Positions 1 to 7,560 of a stretch of 35,679 nucleotides of DNA are shown here, piece after piece. The stretch's first letter is position 1. Every line of letters starts with the position of its first letter. The position numbers and the translations under genes were made by a program. A model generated the notes under the pieces. The model worked only from the letters and a program-made list of their open reading frames with translations, made no database searches and had not been told where the DNA came from. The stretch comes from Nocardioides sp. PD653-B2. GTDB taxonomy: Bacteria; Actinomycetota; Actinomycetes; Propionibacteriales; Nocardioidaceae. Location of the stretch: positions 1-35,679 of the forward strand of contig NZ_BDJE01000063.1 of NCBI RefSeq assembly GCF_002117935.1, given 5' to 3'.

Positions 1-240
1 GACCAGCGGGGCTGGTCAGGTGGCCGCGCGACCGACGGAGGAGGTCGCGACCGGCGTATCGAGATCTCCCCGAGTGGTCTCGATACGCTCGCTGGCGCTC
101 GCTACTCGACCAGCGGGGCTGGTCAGGTGGGCGACCCGCGTATCGAGATCTCCCCGGGTGGTCTCGATACGCTCGCTGGCGCTCGCTACTCGACCAGCGG
201 CTGGTCGGGTGACCCCGCGACCGGCGTATCGAGACCGCGA
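1..240. repeat. Intergenic hairpin repeat, two full and two partial copies
   Basis: A unit of about 75 bp occurs at 55-130 and 139-210. The tail of another copy is at 1-23 and the head of one at 225-234. Each full unit begins with a perfect 10-bp inverted repeat, CGTATCGAGA and TCTCGATACG (55-64 with 78-87; 139-148 with 162-171), around a 13-nt loop. It continues with the motif GCTGGCGCTCGCTACTCGAC and a GACCAGC/GCTGGTC segment. Repeats of this kind are, as I recall, scattered between genes in Nocardioides genomes. No coding potential is credible here. A role in termination or as a miniature mobile repeat is possible but not shown. Confidence 0.85.
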
Positions 241-358
241 ATCTGGTCAGAAATGACTACCGAGGCGTAACCCGTTCGGGCCAGGGCTCGTTGGGACCCC
301 GTCCAGAGCAACCGCGGTCGGTCTCCACGACGCCGCCTTTCGGGAGGGTGACCACCCT

Positions 359-1258
359 ATGCGCTTCTCTTCGACCTCGACCTCGACCTCGACGGCGCGC
401 CGCGCCGCCCTCGGCGCCGCCGCGCTGATGAGCACCGGCATCCTCGCCGCCGCCTTCGCGACCGCCACCCCCGCCAGCGCCGCGCCCACGTGGGCGCCGG
501 CCGGCACGGCCAAGATCCACCCCGGCACGATGATGTACACCGAGGGCGCCCAGTGCACGGCGAACTTCGTCTACACCGACGCGGCCGCCAACGTGTACGT
601 CGGCTACGCGGCGCACTGCGCCGGCCTCGGCGCGGCGACCGACACCAACGGCTGCGAGGCCGAGTCGCTCCCGCTGGGCACCAAGGTGACCTTCAACGAG
701 GGCGGCAGCCTGGTCGACGAGGGCACCCAGGTGGGCTCGGGCACCTTGGTGTACTCGTCCTGGCTGACGGAGAAGGAGCTCGGCACGACCGACGAGAACA
801 CCTGCGCCTACAACGACCTCGCGCTGGTCCAGGTCGACGCCGCCGACGTCTCCCAGGTCAACCCCTCGATCCCGTTCTGGGGCGGTCCCACCGGCATCGA
901 CACCGACGGCACCGCCGCCGGCGACCGGGTCTACACCTACGGCAACTCCAGCCTCCGCGCCGGCATCGAGCAGCTCTCGCCCCACACCGGCGTCAGCCTC
1001 GGCGACTCCGCCTCCGACGGTGGCTGGTCGCACCCGCTCTACACCGTGTCGCCGGGCATCCCCGGCGACTCCGGCTCCGCGTTCGTGAGTGCCGACGGCA
1101 AGGCGATCGGCGTCCTCTCGACCCTGGGCCTGGCTCCGCTGCCGCTCTCGAACAACATCGGTGACCTGGCCAAGGAGCTGGCCTTCGCGCAGCAGCACTC
1201 GGGCATCTCCGGCCTGCAGCTGGTCAACGGCACCGAGCCTTTCTCTCCCATCCTCTGA
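359..1258 (+). CDS. Secreted trypsin-like serine protease (S1 family)
   Basis: This 299-aa protein is predicted to be an exported chymotrypsin-fold peptidase. An N-terminal signal sequence (Arg-rich start, Ala-rich hydrophobic core at about 16-40) ends in ASA-AP near residue 42. The catalytic triad is visible: His86 in AAHC, Asp153 in NDLALV and Ser238 in GDSGS. Cys66, Cys87, Cys99 and Cys149 could form two disulfides. The run STSTSTST directly after the start is unusual for a signal peptide n-region. The ATG at 359 has a purine-rich GGGAGGG about ten bases upstream. The gene stands alone and is closed by a strong hairpin. Its substrate is unknown, and with all three triad residues in place it is probably active. 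Confidence 0.9.
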   Translation: MRFSSTSTSTSTARRAALGAAALMSTGILAAAFATATPASAAPTWAPAGTAKIHPGTMMYTEGAQCTANFVYTDAAANVYVGYAAHCAGLGAATDTNGCEAESLPLGTKVTFNEGGSLVDEGTQVGSGTLVYSSWLTEKELGTTDENTCAYNDLALVQVDAADVSQVNPSIPFWGGPTGIDTDGTAAGDRVYTYGNSSLRAGIEQLSPHTGVSLGDSASDGGWSHPLYTVSPGIPGDSGSAFVSADGKAIGVLSTLGLAPLPLSNNIGDLAKELAFAQQHSGISGLQLVNGTEPFSPIL

Positions 1259-1268
1259 GCCCGACCTC

Positions 1269-1297
1269 GACGGCCCCGTCCTCTGGACGGGGCCGTC
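1269..1297 (+). terminator. Perfect 13-bp hairpin terminator after the protease gene
   Basis: GACGGCCCCGTCC (1269-1281) pairs perfectly with GGACGGGGCCGTC (1285-1297) across the loop TCT, beginning ten bases after the stop codon. There is no T tract, as is common for terminators in high-GC actinobacteria. It separates the protease from the operon starting at 1331. Confidence 0.85.
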
Positions 1298-1318
1298 GTC
1301 GTCTCGGCGCGACGGCGG

Positions 1319-1324
1319 TAGGTT
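1319..1324 (+). promoter_or_regulatory. -10 element TAGGTT for a leaderless transcript
   Basis: TAGGTT fits the actinobacterial -10 form TANNNT. It lies at -12 to -7 relative to the ATG at 1331, which would make the first base of that ATG the transcription start. No Shine-Dalgarno sequence precedes the ATG. The identical hexamer sits at the identical distance before the carbamate kinase gene at 33598. Confidence 0.55.
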
Positions 1325-1330
1325 GCCCAA

Positions 1331-2059
1331 ATGACCCCTCGGCGTGCCGGAACCCTGGCCGTGGGATCGGTGGTGGTGCTCGCACTCCTCGTCGTCCTGC
1401 TGGTGGCCTGGGCCGCCACCATCGGCCCGAGCGGCGTCCTGCGCGGCACCGGTCCCGACCGGGTCCAGGCGCCGACCGCGACCGAGTCCACCAGCGAGGC
1501 CCCGCGCGAGGACCCCGAGGTCCCGACCCCGCCCGAGGAGGGCACAGCGTCCACCGCGTCGTGGGTCAAGACCCTGGCGTTCCTCGTCAACCTCGCCGCC
1601 GCGATCGCGCTGGTCGCCTTCGTGCTGCTCGCCGGTCGCAGCGGGGTGCGCCGCTGGCAGCTGCGGCGCTTCAACCGTCGCCGCGTCTCCGAGACCGACT
1701 CCGTGGACTTCGGCGTGATCGAGCCACCCGTCCGCGTAGCGCGCGAGATGCTCGCCGACGCCCAGGAGCAGCGCCGGACCCTCCTCGAGGGCAGTCCCCG
1801 CAACGCGGTGGTCGCCTGCTGGCACCGCTTCGAGACCCAGGGCGGGGCCGCCGGGGTCGAGCGTCGCCCCTGGGAGACGTCCTCGGAGTACACGCTGCGG
1901 ATGCTCGACCTCGTCGACGCCTACGAGCCCGCGGTGTCGCGGCTCGGGGCGCTCTACCGCGAGGCCCGCTTCTCCGAGCACGAGCTGACCGAGGCCGACC
2001 GGCAGGACGCCATCGAGGCCCTCGACACGATCCACCGCACGATCGGGGTCCGCGGGTGA
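1331..2059 (+). CDS. DUF4129 domain membrane protein
   Basis: This 242-aa protein has one N-terminal membrane segment (about 9-31), an acidic, Pro-rich external stretch (about 45-72), a second membrane segment (about 80-101) and a basic cytoplasmic C-terminal half. The C-terminal half, with the WHRFE and PWETSSEYTLRML segments, resembles DUF4129. That domain commonly accompanies MoxR and DUF58 proteins and, in some larger proteins, transglutaminases. It is the first gene of a six-gene operon and overlaps the next gene by four bases. In this setting it may be part of a membrane complex serviced by the MoxR ATPase. The molecular function is unknown. Confidence 0.75.
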   Translation: MTPRRAGTLAVGSVVVLALLVVLLVAWAATIGPSGVLRGTGPDRVQAPTATESTSEAPREDPEVPTPPEEGTASTASWVKTLAFLVNLAAAIALVAFVLLAGRSGVRRWQLRRFNRRRVSETDSVDFGVIEPPVRVAREMLADAQEQRRTLLEGSPRNAVVACWHRFETQGGAAGVERRPWETSSEYTLRMLDLVDAYEPAVSRLGALYREARFSEHELTEADRQDAIEALDTIHRTIGVRG

Positions 2060-2535
2060 GGCCGCACCGGTGGGTCTGGCGCGCACTCGGGGGGCTGGTC
2101 GCCTTCGGCCTGCTCGAGGGCGCGCTGGTGCTGGCCGACACCGACCCGGACGCGGTGCGCCTCGCGCTGCTCGTCGCGGTCTGCGTCGTGGTCCTCGGCA
2201 TGGTGCGCGACGCGCTCCCCGAAGGGACCCCGTCGTGGGAGGTCGTCGTCGAGCGGCCGAGCGTCCGCAGCTCCGGTGACCCGCGGCTGAGCCGCTACGT
2301 CAACGTGCTCGAGGCGCACCTGTCGGCCCGCGCGCACGCGCACGACACCACGCTGCGCGACCGGCTCGGCGCCCTCGCCGACCAGGTGCTGCGCCAGCGG
2401 TACGGCGTGGGCCGTGACGACCCGCGCGGCGTCGAGCTGCTCGGCCCCGACCTGGTGGCCGTGCTGACCGGACCCGCTCGTCGACTCGGACCGACCGAGA
2501 TCGACCGTTGCCTGACCAGGATCGAGGAGCTGTGA
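2056..2535 (+). CDS. Small membrane protein of the MoxR-DUF58 operon
   Basis: This gene starts at a GTG (2056) that overlaps the upstream TGA, giving 159 aa. Two hydrophobic segments (about 7-25 and 31-49) are followed by a soluble C-terminal region of about 110 residues rich in Arg and Asp. I recognise no named domain. Its position between DUF4129 and MoxR genes, with overlaps at both ends, implies co-translation and a role in the same membrane assembly. No ATG lies near the expected start, and the coupled GTG is the only start that fits. Confidence 0.7.
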   Translation: MRPHRWVWRALGGLVAFGLLEGALVLADTDPDAVRLALLVAVCVVVLGMVRDALPEGTPSWEVVVERPSVRSSGDPRLSRYVNVLEAHLSARAHAHDTTLRDRLGALADQVLRQRYGVGRDDPRGVELLGPDLVAVLTGPARRLGPTEIDRCLTRIEEL

Positions 2536-2540
2536 CCACC

Positions 2541-3518
2541 ATGCCCGACCACCACCTCACCGTGCCCGGGGCCGCCGACCTGGCGGCCCGGGTGATCGAC
2601 GAGGTCGAGAAGGCCGTCGTCGGCAAGCGGGACGCCCTCATGCAGGTGCTCGCCGCGGTCCTCGCCAAGGGGCACGTGCTGCTCGAGGACTATCCCGGCC
2701 TGGGCAAGACCCTGGCTGCGCGGTCCTTCGCGCAGGCCCTCGGGCTCGACTTCACCCGGGCCCAGTTCACCCCTGACCTGCTCCCGGCCGACCTGACCGG
2801 GTCGTTCGTCTACGACCAGCGGCGCGGCGAGTTCGAGTTCCGCCCCGGGCCGCTGTTCACCGGCCTGCTCCTGGCCGACGAGATCAACCGGACGCCCCCC
2901 AAGACGCAGTCCGCGCTGCTCGAGGCGATGCAGGAGCGCCAGATCACCGTCGAGGGCCAGACCTTCCCGCTGCCCGCGCCGTTCCACGTCCTCGCGACCG
3001 CCAACCCGATCGAGTACGAAGGCACCTACCCGCTGCCGGAGGCCCAGCTCGACCGGTTCCTGCTGCGGGTGAGCTTCGGCTACCCCACGGCGGCCGAGGA
3101 GTACGACGTGCTCGCCCGCCGGATGGAGCGCCGCCGGGAGGAGGTCGTGCTGGAGCAGGTCACCGACGGTGCCGGCCTGCTGGCGATGCAGGAGGCGGTC
3201 GAGACCGTGACGGTCGACCCGAGCGTCGGGCGCTACTGCGTGGACCTGGTCGCCGCGACCCGCTCCCACCACGACGTCCTCACCGGCGCGTCGCCGCGCG
3301 GCTCGCTGGGCCTGGTCCTCGCCGCCCGCGCCTTCGCGCTGATGCGGCGCCGCGACTACGTCGTGCCCGAGGACGTGAAGGCGGTGGCGCGCTCCGTGCT
3401 CTCGCACCGGATCACCGTCAGGCCCGAGCTCTGGATGACCGACGTGACCGGGCGCCGCGTCGTCGACGACGTGCTCGCCCAGGTGCCCACGCCGGCGACG
3501 CTCGACGTCCACCGATGA
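2541..3518 (+). CDS. MoxR family AAA+ ATPase
   Basis: This is a MoxR-type chaperone ATPase of about 325 aa. Counted from the ATG at 2541, the Walker A motif is DYPGLGKT (50-57), Walker B with ADEINR is near 110-117, sensor 1 TANP is at 153-156, and an arginine-finger region follows in LPEAQLDRF. An in-frame GTG at 2532 overlaps the preceding stop and could start the protein three residues earlier. The ribosome binding site GAGGAG at 2524-2529 lies only two bases before that GTG but eleven before the ATG, so I prefer the ATG. MoxR proteins typically act with DUF58 and von Willebrand-type proteins to mature or insert metal-binding or envelope proteins; the client here is not evident. Confidence 0.9.
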   Translation: MPDHHLTVPGAADLAARVIDEVEKAVVGKRDALMQVLAAVLAKGHVLLEDYPGLGKTLAARSFAQALGLDFTRAQFTPDLLPADLTGSFVYDQRRGEFEFRPGPLFTGLLLADEINRTPPKTQSALLEAMQERQITVEGQTFPLPAPFHVLATANPIEYEGTYPLPEAQLDRFLLRVSFGYPTAAEEYDVLARRMERRREEVVLEQVTDGAGLLAMQEAVETVTVDPSVGRYCVDLVAATRSHHDVLTGASPRGSLGLVLAARAFALMRRRDYVVPEDVKAVARSVLSHRITVRPELWMTDVTGRRVVDDVLAQVPTPATLDVHR

Positions 3519-4849
3519 CCCCCGCTCCCAGCAACCGGGTCCTCACCGCCACCTCCCACTGGCGACCGACCGCGGCGCTCGGCCGGGCCCTCGTCGTCGG
3601 CAGCATCGCGCTCGCCGTCGCGCTGGTCGTCGGCGACCCCTCGCTCGTCGTCATCGCCGCGCCGTTCGTCCTGCTGGTCGCGCTCAGCCTGGTCCACCGC
3701 CCGACCCGCGAGCCGCGGCTCGACTCCCACCTCGACCACGTCGTCCTCCACGAGGGCCAGGGCACGACCGCGCGCCTCGCGATGGCCGACGTGGACGACG
3801 TCGAGTTCGTGACCCGGGTCGCCGGGCGTCCGCCGTACGTCGCGCTCCGGCCGTCCGGCGGCTACGTCGGCCGGCTGCTCGCGGAGGGGGTGCCCGACGT
3901 CGAGATCAGCCCGCGGCGATGGGGCCGCCGGTTCCTGGGCGAGGAGTACGTCGCGCTCTACACGCCGTGGGCGGGCTTCCGCTACGGGCCGATCGCCCTC
4001 GGCGGACAGCAGGTGCGGGTGCTGCCGGTCACGGCGCCGTACGACTCCCGGGCCGAGGTCCCGCAACCGCTCGGGCTGGTCGGCGCGCACCGGTCGCGGC
4101 GACCGGGCAGCGGCACCGAGCTGGCCGGGATCCGGTCCTTCCAGGCGGGCGACCGGCTGCGCCGGATCAACTGGCGCGTCTCGCTGCGCACCGGCGCCCT
4201 GCACGTGGTGACCACGCGGGCCGAGGAGGACACCGGCGTCCTGCTGGTCGTCGACGCGCTCGCCGACCACGGCTCCTCCGGCGGGATCGACGGTGCCGCC
4301 AGCAGCCTCGACCTGACCGTCCGGGCGGCCGCGGCGATCGCCGAGCACCACGTCCGCACCGGCGACCGCGTGGCGCTGCGAGTGGTCGGCCGGGGTGGCG
4401 AGCAGGTCGGGTACGGCGCCGGCGCGCGACACCTGCGGATGATCCAGGACCGGCTGGCGACGATCCAGGTCGGCGAGGTCGCCGAGGGCGCCGGAGCCGA
4501 CGACGGGGTGCTCCGGCTCGGTGTGACCGGCGGCGCCGTCGTGATCGTGATGTCGCCGATGCTGGCGGAGTCGATCGGCACCGTCGCCGCCACCCTCACC
4601 CGGCGCGGCGTGACCGTGCTGGTGATCGACACGCTGCCGCCCGACGCCCGGCCGCCCGGTCTCGACGGGGTCGACCCGGGGCTGGTGGACCTGGCCTGGC
4701 GGATGCGGCGCATCGAGCGCTCGGTGGTGCTCGACCGGCTCGCGATGCTCGGCTGCCCCGTGGTCGCGTGGCGCGGGCCGGGCACCGTCGACGACGTGAT
4801 GCGCCGGCTGGCCCGGCGTGCCCAGCAACCCCGGGTGGTGGTCCGGTGA
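3515..4849 (+). CDS. DUF58 domain-containing protein
   Basis: This 444-aa protein starts at an ATG overlapping the moxR stop (ATGA). The N-terminus has two closely spaced membrane segments (about 24-41 and 43-62). A beta-rich region follows, and then the DUF58 core beginning near residue 207 with RSFQAGDRLRRINWR and an acidic LLVVDA strand typical of the vWA-like fold. DUF58 proteins are the usual partners of MoxR ATPases. The gene overlaps the next one by four bases. It probably forms the membrane-bound adaptor of the MoxR system in this operon. The cellular process served is not shown by the sequence. Confidence 0.85.
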   Translation: MTPAPSNRVLTATSHWRPTAALGRALVVGSIALAVALVVGDPSLVVIAAPFVLLVALSLVHRPTREPRLDSHLDHVVLHEGQGTTARLAMADVDDVEFVTRVAGRPPYVALRPSGGYVGRLLAEGVPDVEISPRRWGRRFLGEEYVALYTPWAGFRYGPIALGGQQVRVLPVTAPYDSRAEVPQPLGLVGAHRSRRPGSGTELAGIRSFQAGDRLRRINWRVSLRTGALHVVTTRAEEDTGVLLVVDALADHGSSGGIDGAASSLDLTVRAAAAIAEHHVRTGDRVALRVVGRGGEQVGYGAGARHLRMIQDRLATIQVGEVAEGAGADDGVLRLGVTGGAVVIVMSPMLAESIGTVAATLTRRGVTVLVIDTLPPDARPPGLDGVDPGLVDLAWRMRRIERSVVLDRLAMLGCPVVAWRGPGTVDDVMRRLARRAQQPRVVVR

Positions 4850-5367
4850 TCCCGCTGGTGGCCGCGATGCCGACCTCGCAGCTGGTGCTCCGGGCACTGG
4901 TCCTGCTCGGGCCGGTGGTCGCGCTGCTCGCGACCGGTCCCGCCGGACACTGGCCGCCGTGGTGGGCGGTCGTGGCGGTGCTCGGCCTGGCCGGGGCGTT
5001 CGCGGCGATGCCGGACTCACCGGTGGGTGCGGGGCTGCTCCTGGTCGTCCTGGTCTGGTGGACGATCGCGCTGGGCGACGACATCCAGCCCGCGGCGATG
5101 GTCGCGGCCGCGGCCCTGCTGGTGGCGCACCTCGCCGCCCAGGTGGCGTCCTACGGGCCGGCCACGCAGCCCGTCGCGGTCGCCACCCTGCGCCTGTGGG
5201 GCCTGCGGGCCGTCGTCCTGCTGGCGACCGTCCCGGCGACCTGGGCCGCTGCGCGGCTGCTGCGCGGTCAGCCCGAGCCGGCGGGCGTCTGGATCCTCGC
5301 CACGACCGCGGCCGTGGCGGCGACCGTGGCCGCCACCGTCACCCTCGGCGACCGCCGCGAGGCGTGA
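4846..5367 (+). CDS. Multi-pass membrane protein of the MoxR-DUF58 operon
   Basis: This gene begins at a GTG overlapping the DUF58 stop and encodes 173 aa. It has about five hydrophobic helices (near 14-30, 37-52, 56-72, 80-95 and 118-160, the last broad stretch possibly two helices). It has few charged residues except at the C-terminus (GDRREA). No named domain is recognisable. Proteins of this size and topology frequently follow DUF58 genes in actinobacteria. It overlaps the next gene by four bases and so closes the membrane-protein part of the operon. Confidence 0.7.
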   Translation: MIPLVAAMPTSQLVLRALVLLGPVVALLATGPAGHWPPWWAVVAVLGLAGAFAAMPDSPVGAGLLLVVLVWWTIALGDDIQPAAMVAAAALLVAHLAAQVASYGPATQPVAVATLRLWGLRAVVLLATVPATWAAARLLRGQPEPAGVWILATTAAVAATVAATVTLGDRREA

Positions 5368-5702
5368 GCGTGGACGTCGAGGAGTACGTCGAGCGGGTGC
5401 TGCAGTGCGTCGAGTCGGTGCCGCGGGGCCGGGTCACGACGTACGGCGCGATCGCGGAGGTCGTCGGCGAGGTCATGGGCGGCGGCGGGCCCCGGCAGGT
5501 CGGCTCGATCATGGCGTCGTACGGCGGACCGGTGCCGTGGTGGCGGGTGGTGCGTGCCGACGGCTCGCTCCCGCCGAGCCACCAGGACGAGGCGCGGCAG
5601 TGCTACCTCGAGGAGGGCACGCCGCTGCGGCCGTCTGGCAACGTGGACATCACGAAGGCCTTCTGGAGACCGATGAGTCGAGGCCGCGACGCAGGTCGGT
5701 AG
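5364..5702 (+). CDS. Alkyltransferase-like protein (ATL), Trp in place of the acceptor Cys
   Basis: This 112-aa protein has the C-terminal DNA-binding fold of O6-alkylguanine-DNA alkyltransferases: a helix-turn-helix with the Tyr-containing RVTTYGAIA (23-31), an Arg-finger region GPRQVG (42-47) and a C-terminal SGNVDITKAFW. The catalytic PCHR motif reads PWWR (58-61), so no alkyl-acceptor cysteine is present. Family members with Trp there (E. coli YbaZ, S. pombe Atl1) bind O6-alkylguanine and hand the lesion to nucleotide excision repair instead of reversing it. The GTG at 5364 overlaps the upstream stop, and a second GTG follows at 5370. The link to a MoxR operon may be only transcriptional. 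Confidence 0.85.
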   Translation: MSVDVEEYVERVLQCVESVPRGRVTTYGAIAEVVGEVMGGGGPRQVGSIMASYGGPVPWWRVVRADGSLPPSHQDEARQCYLEEGTPLRPSGNVDITKAFWRPMSRGRDAGR

Positions 5703-5763
5703 TGGACCGTCGGTGGCCTGCGTCAGAGTGGTGGCCACCGTCACACCGACCGAGGAGTGCGAC

Positions 5764-6741
5764 ATGCCACCCGCGATCCGGGCCGAGCGCCTGGTGAAGA
5801 AGTACGGCGAGGTGACGGCCCTCGACGGCCTCGACCTCGAGGTCGAGGAGGGCACCGTCATGGGCCTGCTCGGTCCCAACGGGGCGGGCAAGACCACCAC
5901 CGTCCGGGTCCTGACCACGCTGCTCGAGCCCGACAGCGGTCACGCCGAGGTCGCGGGCGTCGACGTGCTGCGCCGGCCCCAGGAGCTCCGGCGGCGGATC
6001 GGGGTCTCGGGTCAGTACGCCGCGGTCGACGAGCATCTGACCGGTCTCGAGAACCTCGTCATGGTGGGCCGGCTCTACCACCTCGGCGCGGCGGCCAGCC
6101 GGGCGCGGGCGCGGGAGCTGCTCGAGCAGTTCGACCTCACCGCGGCGGCCGACCGGCAGGTCAAGGGCTACTCCGGTGGCATGCGCCGCCGCCTCGACCT
6201 GGCCGGAGCGCTGGTCGCCCGGCCGCCGGTGCTCTTCCTCGACGAGCCCACCACCGGCCTCGACCCACGCGGCCGGGTCGGCATGTGGGACGTCATCGAG
6301 GACCTGGTCCGCGGCGGCACCACCCTGCTGCTCACGACGCAGTACCTCGAGGAGGCCGACCGGCTCGCCGACCGGATCGTGGTCATCGACCACGGCCGGG
6401 TGATCGCCCTCGGCACCGCCGACGAGCTGAAGTCGCACGTCGGCGGTGAGCGGATCGAGATCGTCCTCCACGACGCCGCCCAGCTCGCGACCGCGCGGGA
6501 GCAGGCCGTGGGCCTGGGCATCGGGGAGTCCACCGCCGACGAGCGCGACCGGAGGCTGACGATCCCGGTCGACGGCGGGTCCGACGACCTGGTCGAGCTC
6601 CTCCACCGGCTCGGCCGTGCCGGGGTCGGCATCAGCGAGGCGGGCCTGCGACGCCCGACGCTGGACGACGTGTTCCTGGCGCTGACCGGGCACGTCGCGG
6701 CCGAGGCGGAGACGGTCGACGACGAGGACGGGGCAGCGTGA
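5764..6741 (+). CDS. DrrA-type ABC transporter ATP-binding protein
   Basis: This 325-aa ATPase belongs to the daunorubicin-resistance (DrrA) type of ABC-2 exporters. Walker A is GPNGAGKTT (37-45), the Q-loop Gln is residue 84, the signature is YSGGM (136-140), and Walker B is VLFLDEP (156-162). The switch region reads TTQYLEEAD, with Gln where most ABC proteins have His; this is characteristic of DrrA. The C-terminal 80 residues match the DUF4162 region of such exporters. The ATG at 5764 follows GAGGAG by six bases. The gene overlaps the permease gene, and the two should form one exporter. The substrate cannot be told; drug or lipid export is typical. Confidence 0.9.
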   Translation: MPPAIRAERLVKKYGEVTALDGLDLEVEEGTVMGLLGPNGAGKTTTVRVLTTLLEPDSGHAEVAGVDVLRRPQELRRRIGVSGQYAAVDEHLTGLENLVMVGRLYHLGAAASRARARELLEQFDLTAAADRQVKGYSGGMRRRLDLAGALVARPPVLFLDEPTTGLDPRGRVGMWDVIEDLVRGGTTLLLTTQYLEEADRLADRIVVIDHGRVIALGTADELKSHVGGERIEIVLHDAAQLATAREQAVGLGIGESTADERDRRLTIPVDGGSDDLVELLHRLGRAGVGISEAGLRRPTLDDVFLALTGHVAAEAETVDDEDGAA

Positions 6742-7550
6742 TGAGCGCGATCAGGGAGGCGGTGAGCGACTCCTGGGTGATCACCGGGCGCAACCTGCGC
6801 AAGATCAGGCGGGTGCCCGACCTGCTGGTCTTCACGATCCTGTCGCCGATCATGTTCGTGCTGCTGTTCGCCTACGTCTTCGGCAACGCGATCGGCAGCC
6901 AGGACACCGGCGTCGACTACCAGGAGTTCCTGATCGCGGGGATCTTCGCCCAGACGGTGGTGTTCGGTGCGACGTTCACCGGCTACAGCCTCGCCGAGGA
7001 CCTGCAGAAGGGGATCATCGACCGGTTCCGCTCACTGCCGATGTCGCCGTCGTCGGTGGTCGTGGGTCGCACGGTCTCCGACATCGGCATCAACGTGATC
7101 AGCCTGGCCGTGATGGCGCTGACCGGGCTGGTGGTCGGCTGGCGGATCCGCTCCTCGGTGCTCGAGGCGATCGGGGGCTTCCTGCTCCTGCTCGCCTTCT
7201 CGTTCGCGATCTCGTGGATCATGGCGTCGGTGGGGCTGCTGGTGCGGGCGCCCGAGGTGGTCAACAACGCGTCGTTCATCGTCATCTTCCCGCTGACCTT
7301 CATCGCCAACACGTTCGTGTCGATCAGCAACCTGCCCGGCCCGCTGGCGACCTTCGCCAACTGGAACCCCGTCTCCTCGGTCACCCAGGCCGCTCGCGAG
7401 CTCTTCGGCAACACCGATCCGCGCGCGCCGGCCCCCGACGTGTGGTCGCTGCAGCACCCGGTGCTCTACACGCTGATCTGGGTGGGGATCATCCTGACGG
7501 TGTTCGTCCCGCTCTCGATCCGGCTCTACCAGCGCGCGGCGAGCAGGTAG
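6741..7550 (+). CDS. DrrB-type ABC-2 permease
   Basis: This 269-aa ABC-2 type membrane protein has six predicted helices: about 29-47, 63-82, 107-128, 138-160, 168-190 and 240-260. The stretch between helices 2 and 3 carries the conserved LAEDLQKGIIDRFRSLPM segment that couples to the ATPase. The ATG at 6741 shares its A with the stop of the ATPase gene. A GTG at 6738 directly upstream is an alternative start that adds one residue. It partners the preceding ATP-binding protein. It ends ten bases from the end of the convergent DUF1116 gene, leaving almost no room for a terminator. Confidence 0.9.
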   Translation: MSAIREAVSDSWVITGRNLRKIRRVPDLLVFTILSPIMFVLLFAYVFGNAIGSQDTGVDYQEFLIAGIFAQTVVFGATFTGYSLAEDLQKGIIDRFRSLPMSPSSVVVGRTVSDIGINVISLAVMALTGLVVGWRIRSSVLEAIGGFLLLLAFSFAISWIMASVGLLVRAPEVVNNASFIVIFPLTFIANTFVSISNLPGPLATFANWNPVSSVTQAARELFGNTDPRAPAPDVWSLQHPVLYTLIWVGIILTVFVPLSIRLYQRAASR

Positions 7551-7560
7551 CGGGGACGCG

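Noticed and set aside
1..240. CRISPR array
   Set aside because: Repeats are long, directly adjacent and internally palindromic, with no unique spacers of constant length and no cas genes.
257..2086. Long minus-strand open frame opposite the protease and DUF4129 genes
   Set aside because: It is an antisense shadow typical of high-GC DNA. The translation is Arg/Gly-rich without domains and runs through a terminator hairpin, while the plus-strand genes carry clear motifs.
5730..5739. Palindrome GGTGGCCACC before the ABC exporter as an operator
   Set aside because: It is a single short GC-rich palindrome with no second copy or regulator gene nearby, easily expected by chance in this composition.
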